Source: Candidatus Hydrogenedentota bacterium
GTDB taxonomy: Bacteria > Hydrogenedentota > Hydrogenedentia > Hydrogenedentales > CAITNO01
Assembly: GCA_903822375.1 (NCBI GenBank)
Contig: CAIJOU010000652.1
Location: 1-7,740 of the forward strand
Direction of reading: 5' to 3'
DNA length: 7,740 bases
Part shown: piece after piece, positions 1 to 4,986 of the stretch
Layout: each line of letters starts with the position of its first letter
Numbering within the stretch: position 1 is the first letter of the stretch
Notes under the pieces: model-generated
What the model saw: the letters and a program-made list of their open reading frames with translations, nothing else
Databases searched by the model: none
Told to the model about the DNA's origin: nothing
Made by a program: the position numbers and the translations under genes

Positions 1-58
1 ATTAGGAATTATGAATTAGGTATTGGGGGAAGATGGTCGGTTTCGAGCAGAAGAACAC

Positions 59-153
59 AAGGGACCTCAGGGACGGAAAGGACGGATTTACCCTCTCTAT
101 TGGGCGGAATGTTGACAGAGTCCTTTGGGTCCTTGAGGTCCCTTTCGTCCCTT
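59..153. repeat. 9-bp-period repeat units arranged as an inverted repeat
   Basis: The segments 59-83 and 120-144 are reverse complements at 22 of 25 positions and enclose a 36-nt spacer. Each arm is itself built from degenerate units of about 9 bp. Read on the minus strand, the right arm with its extension to 153 gives AAGGGACGA, AAGGGACCTC, AAGGACCCA and AAGGACTCT. The left arm, read on the plus strand, gives AAGGGACCTC, AGGGACGGA and AAGGACGGA. It does not overlap any real gene. It could be a dispersed intergenic element or a pair of converging minisatellite remnants. Confidence 0.6.
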
Positions 154-218
154 GCCTTGGAGGAGAGACGTTGGCCTTAACCGCCGTATCCACTTGGACC
201 AGCGATAAGAAACAGGAA

Positions 219-246
219 GCGGGACAGCCGTTTCCGGCTGTCCCGC
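219..246 (-). terminator. Intrinsic terminator of the DUF1080 gene
   Basis: A perfect 12-bp GC-rich stem (GCGGGACAGCCG at 219-230 and its exact complement at 235-246) closes a 4-nt loop. In the minus-strand RNA the loop reads GAAA closed by a C-G and G-C rich stem, a GNRA tetraloop. It is followed by TTCCTGTTTCTT (218-207), 8 T in 12. It lies about 70 nt past the stop codon at 318. Confidence 0.85.
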
Positions 247-317
247 ATTCAAGGTCTGACAGGCAGGGCCCGACTTTGCCCAAGGGCTCCGTCGCGGCAG
301 GGCGCCTGTCCTACAGG

Positions 318-1532
318 TTACTTGAGCACGTACAGATCCTTCCACAAAATGCCCTCTGCGCCGCCGGTGTGCAGTTGCAGCGCGAAGAATCCCTCAGACA
401 GCAACTGCTTCTCATCCACCAGATCGAGCACGCGCATGCCGTTCACCCAGGTGGTCACGTGGTTGCCAATGGACCGAATCTCGATCTCGTTCCAGTCATT
501 GCGGCGCAGCACCAGTGCGGCGGCAATATTCGGGTCGGGCTTCTGTAGCCAGCCCCGCTTGTAGCTCTCGTACACCCAGCCCGTCGGCGACGGATAGCCG
601 GGGTCCACCTCCCCCTGCAGGCCTGAAATCACCGGATAGCCGTCGTCTTTCGGCGTGATGCTCGAATGGTAGAACAGGCCGTAATTGCCCGCGCCCAGCA
701 TCCTGAACCCGCCGCGCACGCGGAAGTCCTTGAAGGTCTCGACCGTGCCCAGATAGCCCTCGCTCTTCTTGGGACCGCTGTGCCCGTCAATCACGCCGTC
801 CTTGACCGACCAGTCCTCCTCGCCCCACTTTTTCCAGCCGTCAAAGTCCTTGCCGTTGAACAGGGCGCGCCATTCGCCGTTGCGGCCGTTGTCCTTCACG
901 CGGATGTTGCGGTACTCCACCACCGCGAAGGGCTCCGCCTGGTCGAACGCGAACGACTGCAGCGCGATCAGCCCCCTGATGTAGGCCTCATCCTCGAACT
1001 TCGCCGCCAGCACGTCGTGCAGGTAGATCTCGATGCTGTTGCCGCGGGCAACGACGCGCATCTTGTTCCAGTCTTTCTGGGTGAGCGTCATGTAGGCCGC
1101 CTCGGCGGCGTCCTTCACCAGCGGCCCGCGCCCGTTTTCGTCGACCAGCCGGCCGGTGGCCTCGCGTTGCCGTGTTTCAATATTCGCCTGGTAGCCGTAC
1201 ATCTGCTTCGGCGCCGTGTCGACCGTCTCGCCGGCCTTAAGCGGCACGCGCGGCAGCCACTGCGACCGGAACTGGACGCCGCCGTTCGTCGGGACGGGCG
1301 TGCGGAACTCCACCTCGATTTCGTAGTCGGCGAATTCGCGTTTCTGGTAGACGAGCCAGCAATTCTGGTCCTTCATGGCCTTGCCGGACAGGACGCCGTC
1401 CTGCACGGTCCACTCGCCGCCTTCAGCTTTCCAACCCGCCAGGTCCGCGCCCGGTGTGATCGATTCCCAGTCCGCCGCGCCGGCCATTCCGCACAGAACC
1501 GCCAGCAGCGCCATTGTTGCCATCATTCGCAT
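318..1532 (-). CDS. Secreted tandem DUF1080 (3-keto-disaccharide hydrolase-like) protein
   Basis: This is a 404-residue exported protein made of two DUF1080 domains (concanavalin-like jelly rolls). Residues 1-19 form a signal peptide with a hydrophobic MALLAVLCG stretch and probable cleavage after AGA. The Cys at 14 is preceded by AVL, which is not a good lipobox. Domain 1 covers about 20-214 and domain 2 about 220-404. Each opens with the family pattern of a DW or LFNGKD start, a GW, and then W-V-DGV. Domain 2 has LFNGKDFDGW at 225-234. DUF1080 proteins are known as 3-keto-glycoside hydrolases or as glucanase-like proteins, so a role in cleaving or binding sugars outside the cytoplasm is likely, but the substrate is unknown. 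The frame stays open to 1823, but the ATG at 1532 is chosen because AAGGAG lies 7 nt upstream and the signal peptide starts there. The gene has its own candidate promoter and a strong terminator, so it is probably monocistronic. Confidence 0.9.
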   Translation of the reverse strand: MRMMATMALLAVLCGMAGAADWESITPGADLAGWKAEGGEWTVQDGVLSGKAMKDQNCWLVYQKREFADYEIEVEFRTPVPTNGGVQFRSQWLPRVPLKAGETVDTAPKQMYGYQANIETRQREATGRLVDENGRGPLVKDAAEAAYMTLTQKDWNKMRVVARGNSIEIYLHDVLAAKFEDEAYIRGLIALQSFAFDQAEPFAVVEYRNIRVKDNGRNGEWRALFNGKDFDGWKKWGEEDWSVKDGVIDGHSGPKKSEGYLGTVETFKDFRVRGGFRMLGAGNYGLFYHSSITPKDDGYPVISGLQGEVDPGYPSPTGWVYESYKRGWLQKPDPNIAAALVLRRNDWNEIEIRSIGNHVTTWVNGMRVLDLVDEKQLLSEGFFALQLHTGGAEGILWKDLYVLK

Positions 1533-1539
1533 TGTTATG

Positions 1540-1545
1540 CTCCTT
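1540..1545 (-). promoter_or_regulatory. Ribosome binding site of the DUF1080 gene
   Basis: AAGGAG on the minus strand lies 7 nt before the ATG at 1532. It decides the start against in-frame ATGs further upstream (codons near 1823, 1697, 1685 and 1577), which would add up to 97 residues with no family similarity. Confidence 0.8.
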
Positions 1546-1578
1546 GCCGTTGTCCGCCCTGATCGGCGGGAAGTGTCC

Positions 1579-1607
1579 ATGCTACCATCCGGTCGGGCGA
1601 AAGGCAA
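1579..1607 (-). promoter_or_regulatory. Candidate sigma70-type promoter for the DUF1080 gene
   Basis: On the minus strand TTGCCT (1607-1602) is followed after exactly 17 nt by TAGCAT (1584-1579). Each hexamer matches the sigma70 consensus at 4 of 6 positions. Transcription would begin near 1572 and give a leader of about 40 nt. The match is moderate and the organism's sigma factor preferences are unknown. Confidence 0.4.
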
Positions 1608-1647
1608 TTCGAAGATCGTGTCCGAAACGGGCGGTCCATCGCAGCCC

Positions 1648-1725
1648 GGGTACAGGCACCTGTTCCCGGCGAAGGTGAATGTTGCCATGCTTGGGTCCAT
1701 CGGCGGGAACAGGATGCCAGTCCCC
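1648..1725. repeat. Long imperfect inverted repeat, REP-like hairpin
   Basis: The arms at 1648-1672 and 1700-1725 are reverse complements except for three mismatches and one bulged base. They share the core CCTGTTCCCG, followed after one mismatch by CGA, and enclose a 27-nt loop. It lies in the gap between the phosphoribosyltransferase gene and the DUF1080 gene, upstream of the candidate promoter and well beyond the preceding stop codon. A run of C (1722-1726) lies at the outer edge of the right arm. GGTCCATCG also occurs twice nearby in direct orientation (1633-1641 and 1695-1703). The size and shape fit a REP/BIME-type dispersed palindrome, the kind mobilised by RAYT (TnpA-REP) transposases, but no transposase is present and copy number cannot be seen here. 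Confidence 0.6.
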
Positions 1726-1779
1726 CTGCGGCGCGTGTGAATCTCAAATCCCGGAAATGCCAGCGCTTCAGCCCATGGT

Positions 1780-1810
1780 GCGCTGCGTCCCACGTTGCGG
1801 GACTGCGCGC
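1780..1810 (-). terminator. Weak hairpin after the arabinose-donor operon
   Basis: GTCCC (1787-1791) and GGGAC (1799-1803) form a 5-bp stem with a 7-nt loop, and an outer GCGC pairing across a small internal loop extends it. It begins about 20 nt after the stop codon of the phosphoribosyltransferase gene. No T-run follows on the minus strand, so it is at best a factor-dependent or partial terminator. Confidence 0.25.
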
Positions 1811-1829
1811 AGCCTACGGTCAAGGCGGT

Positions 1830-2741
1830 TCACGCCCAGTAGAGCAGGGCGACGCAGGCGGCCATCCAGAGGCCGACGGTGGCGAGGGTGGGCCAGTCGC
1901 GGATGAGCAGGGCGCTGGGATCGGCGCCGTGGTGGGTTTCGCGGATGAGCCAAAGGTAGCGGGCGAGCCCGTACACGACGAAGGGCAGAGTCATGTAGAG
2001 TTTGTCGGTATGCACGCGGGCGACGACCTCGGGCGAACAGGTGTAGATGGTGTAGGTGATGAGCGCACCGCCTGCGACAAGCAGCAGCAGCTGGTCGATG
2101 TAGGCGGTGTCGTAGCGGTCAAGCACGGCGCGGTGCGCGCCGGCCTCCTCGTCAAGCAGGGCGATCTCGGTGCGGCGCTTGCCAAGCGACAACAGCAGCG
2201 CGAGAAAGAGTGTGCAGACCATCAACCAGTTGGAGAACACCACGTTGATGGCGACGGCGCCGGCCATGGCGCGGATGACAAAGCCCAGCGCCACCGTAAG
2301 CACGTCGACGAGAAACACATGCTTGAGCAGCAGCGTGTACGACCCCGTAAGGAGGAGATAGCCGAACAGCGGCACGAGGAACTTGGGCCGCACCCACCAG
2401 CCAATGCCGACTGCGGCGACGAGCAGCAGCACGGCGAGTGTGGCCGCGAAGGCCACCGAAATCTCGCCCGCGGGCAGGGGGCGGCGACGTTTGGTGGGAT
2501 GGCTCCGGTCCTGCTCCAGATCGCGGATGTCGTTGAATATGTACGTGGCGCTGGAGGCCAGACAAAATGCGGCCATGGCCGCCAGTGCCCGCACCGCCGA
2601 GCCGGGCCGGGTCATTTCGAGGGCGAAGACCAACGGCGTGAGCACCAGCAGGTTCTTGGGCCACTGGTAGATGCGCAGGAGGCGGCGCGCGGTGTGCGCG
2701 ACGGACCACGGCGTGGTCTTTACGGGAGGGGTTGCGGCCAT
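1830..2741 (-). CDS. Decaprenyl-phosphate phosphoribosyltransferase (UbiA superfamily)
   Basis: This 303-residue integral membrane prenyltransferase is close in length and motif layout to mycobacterial Rv3806c, which is also called UbiA but is not the ubiquinone enzyme. The family transfers 5-phosphoribose from PRPP to polyprenyl phosphate at the cytoplasmic membrane face, the first step towards polyprenylphosphoryl arabinose. Diagnostic stretches are RIYQWPKN at 23-30 (the family's R-x-x-QW-x-KN), the metal-binding NDIRDLEQD at 70-78 (NDxxDxxxD), HPTKRRRPL directly after it, and GKRRTE at 187-192 followed by RAVLDRYDTAYID, the second conserved loop. About nine hydrophobic segments fit the UbiA fold. 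The ATG at 2741 overlaps the upstream stop codon as TGATG; a GTG at 2744 would add one residue. There is no clear Shine-Dalgarno site, so translation is probably coupled to the gene before it. It is last in the three-gene operon. The polyprenol length is not visible in the sequence. Confidence 0.9.
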   Translation of the reverse strand: MAATPPVKTTPWSVAHTARRLLRIYQWPKNLLVLTPLVFALEMTRPGSAVRALAAMAAFCLASSATYIFNDIRDLEQDRSHPTKRRRPLPAGEISVAFAATLAVLLLVAAVGIGWWVRPKFLVPLFGYLLLTGSYTLLLKHVFLVDVLTVALGFVIRAMAGAVAINVVFSNWLMVCTLFLALLLSLGKRRTEIALLDEEAGAHRAVLDRYDTAYIDQLLLLVAGGALITYTIYTCSPEVVARVHTDKLYMTLPFVVYGLARYLWLIRETHHGADPSALLIRDWPTLATVGLWMAACVALLYWA

Positions 2742-3508
2742 CACAAACTCAGCCGTTTGAAGATAACGCCGGGGATGTGGCGGATAACCAGCATTATCAA
2801 ACGCCAGTATCCGGGCACGTACACGATGCTGCGGCGCTTGAGAATGCCGCGCACGGCAATGGCGGCGGCACGCTCGGGGTCCGTCACGAGCAGTGCGGGC
2901 AGAACGAGTCCCCAGGTCATTTTTGTGTCAAGAAATCCGGGCTTGACCGTGGTCACGGAAACACCGCGCGCATGCAGCCGGTTCTGCAGGCCGCCAAGAA
3001 ACGCGTTGAGCGCCGCCTTGGCCGCGCCGTAGTGGTAGTTGCTTTTGCGCCCGCGATCACCGGCAACGGAGGAGACGGCGGCGATAAACCCGCTGCCGCG
3101 CGCCTCGAACACCCCGGCAAACCGCTCCAAAACGGACATCGCGCCGGTGTAGTTCGTGTCCAGGCAGCGGCCCGCAACGGTAAAGTCCTCCTGCGCCTCC
3201 TCCTGCACGGGCAGCATGCCGAAGCAAACCACAGCGCCGTCGGGCGGTGCGCCGAGCGCCGCCGTGCATTCCGCGACGAAGCCGGGGTGCGAGCCGTAAT
3301 CGAGCGCGTCGAAGTGCAGCACGCGGCAGGGCCGCGCATAGCGCACGCGCAGATCCTGCGCGATTACCTCCAGTTCGGCCGTATCCCGTCCGGCGAGCAC
3401 CAGCGCATGGTCCCCCGCGGCGAAGCAGGCGGCCATGGCCCGGGCCAGCGACGAACTGGCGCCGACAATTACCACCGATTCCAGTGAGCCGGGCGACGCG
3501 TTAGACAT
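2741..3508 (-). CDS. dprE2: Decaprenylphosphoryl-2-keto-ribose (arabinose-forming) reductase, DprE2-like SDR
   Basis: This 255-residue classical short-chain dehydrogenase/reductase probably reduces the 2-keto intermediate made by the upstream oxidase to the arabinose form. The nucleotide-binding glycine-rich loop is VGASSSLA (15-22), with Ser replacing two of the usual glycines, as in DprE2-type SDRs. LAGRD (39-43) follows beta-2. Catalytic residues are N119 (in LDTNYTG), S146 or S147 (VSSVAG), and Y160 with K164 (YGAAK). The last 30 residues carry a hydrophobic, positively flanked segment (about 234-252) that may hold the enzyme at the membrane near its lipid substrate. The frame is open to 3727, but the ATG at 3508 fits the family start, has GGGAG 7 nt upstream, and overlaps the oxidase stop by 8 nt. 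The specific role rests on the adjacent oxidase and phosphoribosyltransferase; taken alone the sequence would only be called an SDR. Confidence 0.88.
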   Translation of the reverse strand: MSNASPGSLESVVIVGASSSLARAMAACFAAGDHALVLAGRDTAELEVIAQDLRVRYARPCRVLHFDALDYGSHPGFVAECTAALGAPPDGAVVCFGMLPVQEEAQEDFTVAGRCLDTNYTGAMSVLERFAGVFEARGSGFIAAVSSVAGDRGRKSNYHYGAAKAALNAFLGGLQNRLHARGVSVTTVKPGFLDTKMTWGLVLPALLVTDPERAAAIAVRGILKRRSIVYVPGYWRLIMLVIRHIPGVIFKRLSL

Positions 3509-4865
3509 CGTGAGTCTCCCGTGCGGGCAGCCCAATGCCGGTTCGCCGCGCCAAGTCCGAGTTGAGCCTGCTTTCCGGGTCAACCCGGTGCAGCACGGCG
3601 CGAAATTCCTCCAGCCGGGGATACATCGCGGCGATGGTCGCGGGCGCGGCCACGGTGTCCTTGGCCAGGTACAGCCGGCCGCCGTGGTCAAGCAGAATGC
3701 GGTCCAATTCACCCAGGAAGGGAACAAGGCCGGGTGCGTTGGCGATGTCGAGCGTCAGCGTGTAGCCGCGCATCGGGTGTGAAAGCATGCCCTTGCCCGC
3801 CTCACCAAACTTCTTCAGCACCGCCAGAAAGGATGCCCGGCGCGCGATGCTGCACCGTTCCAGCATTGCCCGCAACCCTGCCCGCCCCTCGGGCGGGAAA
3901 GTGGCCTGGTACTGCACGAATCCGCGTTTGCCGTACATGCGGTTCCAGTGGAGAACGCGGTCCAGCGGGAAGAAGTATTTTTCGTAGTCGACGTCCTTGC
4001 CCTTGGCGGGACGGCTCATTGCGTAGAACGTCTCGTTAAAGGCGCGTATCGAGAGCGGGTTCAGCACGAATCCGGGAAAATCAAAGGGAACCGTGGCGTT
4101 CAACCGGCGCGGCGTGCGCAGCGGTTTGCCGGCATGGCCGGGTGGCACCTCGTTGGGCAGGGCCGGATTGCCGCGCATGAGCACCGACCGTCCCAGACTG
4201 TCTGCCGTGGCCAGGCAGTCCACCCAGGCCACGGAATAGGTGTAGTTCTCGTCCGTGGTGTCAAAGGCCTCCAGCACGGCGTCGATGTTGGCGCAGCGCT
4301 CGTAGTCGGCCAGCACATAGGCGCTCTCCACGCGGCGCAGCCGCAGCCGCACCGACAGGATCACGCCGGTCAGGCCCGCGCCGCCGACCGTCGCCCAGAA
4401 GATGTCCGCGTTCTCCGTGGGCGAGCACGCAACCACGCCGAGCGCGGGTGTCCACAGGTCGATGGAATCAACAAAGCTGCTGAACGACCCGTCGCGGTGG
4501 TGGTTCTTGCCGTGCACATCATGGGCGATCGCGCCGCCCACCGTTATGAAATGCGTGCCCGGCACCACCGCCGGAAACCAGCCGCGCGGCTGAAAAACGG
4601 CGATAATATCGGAGAGGCTCACACCGGGCTCGCACTCCAGTTCGCCTGTTTCCGGGTCGAAAGAGCGCATCCGGTTCAGCCGCGTCATGTCGAGCACCGA
4701 CCCGGTGCGGTTCACCGCCGCATCACCGTAGCTGCGGCCCAGGCCCCGCGCAAGCACGGGCCCCGGCGCGCCGCCGTCCAACAGCGACAGCAGCGCGTCG
4801 CGGCGTTCGGGCCGGTAGACGTGGCAGGCCGCCGGTTTGTACCGTCCCCAACCGGCCAAGGCCAT
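3501..4865 (-). CDS. dprE1: Decaprenylphosphoryl-beta-D-ribose 2'-oxidase, DprE1-like FAD enzyme
   Basis: This 454-residue FAD-dependent oxidase of the vanillyl-alcohol-oxidase/D-arabinono-lactone-oxidase superfamily is collinear with M. tuberculosis DprE1 (461 residues). The family oxidises C2 of lipid-linked ribofuranose to the ketone, the first half of the ribose-to-arabinose epimerisation. Visible matches are GWGRYKP near the start, ARGLGRSYGD (39-48) and TVGGAIAHDVHGKNHH (108-123) in the FAD domain, with H118 at the place of Mtb His132. FWATVGGAGLTG (156-167), the SVAW stretch with W214 (Mtb Trp230), FVQYQ with Q318 and Q320 (Mtb Gln334 and Gln336), and K402 in LAKD (Mtb Lys418) are also present. 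T371 stands where Mtb has Cys387. The ATG at 4865 gives a family-like N-terminus but lacks a clear Shine-Dalgarno site. A GTG at 4886 with GAGG 9 nt upstream is an alternative start. It is first in the operon. Confidence 0.92.
   Translation of the reverse strand: MALAGWGRYKPAACHVYRPERRDALLSLLDGGAPGPVLARGLGRSYGDAAVNRTGSVLDMTRLNRMRSFDPETGELECEPGVSLSDIIAVFQPRGWFPAVVPGTHFITVGGAIAHDVHGKNHHRDGSFSSFVDSIDLWTPALGVVACSPTENADIFWATVGGAGLTGVILSVRLRLRRVESAYVLADYERCANIDAVLEAFDTTDENYTYSVAWVDCLATADSLGRSVLMRGNPALPNEVPPGHAGKPLRTPRRLNATVPFDFPGFVLNPLSIRAFNETFYAMSRPAKGKDVDYEKYFFPLDRVLHWNRMYGKRGFVQYQATFPPEGRAGLRAMLERCSIARRASFLAVLKKFGEAGKGMLSHPMRGYTLTLDIANAPGLVPFLGELDRILLDHGGRLYLAKDTVAAPATIAAMYPRLEEFRAVLHRVDPESRLNSDLARRTGIGLPARETHDV
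3516..3520 (-). promoter_or_regulatory. Ribosome binding site of the DprE2-like gene
   Basis: GGGAG on the minus strand lies 7 nt before the ATG at 3508, inside the end of the oxidase gene. It supports that start rather than the longer open frame beginning at 3727. Confidence 0.6.
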
Positions 4866-4919
4866 AGCTTTACAGGGCTCATCCACAGTGAAAAACCTCG
4901 CGCAAGAGTGCGTTTCTTG

Positions 4920-4949
4920 AGTATATACGCAATACGCCGTACCGGGCAA
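4920..4949 (-). promoter_or_regulatory. Candidate promoter of the DprE1-DprE2-phosphoribosyltransferase operon
   Basis: On the minus strand TTGCCC (4949-4944) is followed after 18 nt by TATACT (4925-4920). The -10 box matches the sigma70 consensus at 5 of 6 positions. It sits in the short AT-rich island of the 121-bp gap between the GH2 gene and the oxidase gene. Transcription would start near 4912, leaving a leader of about 47 nt to the ATG at 4865. An imperfect inverted repeat flanks the -35 box and could be an operator. Confidence 0.5.
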
Positions 4950-4967
4950 GACGAAGCGCGGATTGCG
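4928..4967. repeat. Imperfect inverted repeat around the operon -35 box
   Basis: CGCAATACGC (4928-4937) and GCGGATTGCG (4958-4967) are reverse complements at 9 of 10 positions, with 20 nt between them that contain the candidate -35 hexamer. It could be a regulator binding site, or an RNA hairpin formed by read-through from the GH2 gene. Confidence 0.4.
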
Positions 4968-4986
4968 GCGCGCGCGCGGTTTCGAT

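Larger units (their letters stand above)
1..317. other. Non-coding region downstream of the DUF1080 gene
   Basis: I see no supportable gene here. From low to high coordinates it holds an AT-rich start with a short direct repeat (ATTAGGAATT at 1-10, ATTAGGTATT at 15-24), the 9-bp-period inverted repeat (59-153), and the terminator hairpin (219-246). A further 7-bp inverted pair lies in the 3' untranslated part of the DUF1080 transcript (GACAGGC at 258-264, GCCTGTC at 304-310). The open frames crossing it lack family similarity and run through the repeats. Confidence 0.6.

Noticed and set aside
1533..1823. N-terminal extension of the DUF1080 protein
   Set aside because: It would place the signal peptide in the middle of the protein and would translate the REP-like hairpin and promoter region.
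1830..2741. 4-hydroxybenzoate octaprenyltransferase (ubiquinone pathway) as the identity of the UbiA-family gene
   Set aside because: The QW-x-KN start, the HPTKRRRPL stretch after the Asp-rich motif, and the operon with DprE1 and DprE2 homologues fit the phosphoribosyltransferase branch instead.
1737..3032. 431-codon open frame on the plus strand
   Set aside because: It runs antisense through the phosphoribosyltransferase and reductase genes with His/Gly/Gln-rich low-complexity translation and no family match.
3509..3727. N-terminal extension of the reductase frame up to 3727
   Set aside because: It overlaps the oxidase gene out of frame, and the SDR fold begins normally after the ATG at 3508.
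4967..4979. Alternating GC run, possible Z-DNA or terminator after the GH2 gene
   Set aside because: It is only about 13 bases long, pairs poorly with its surroundings, and no T-run follows on the minus strand.
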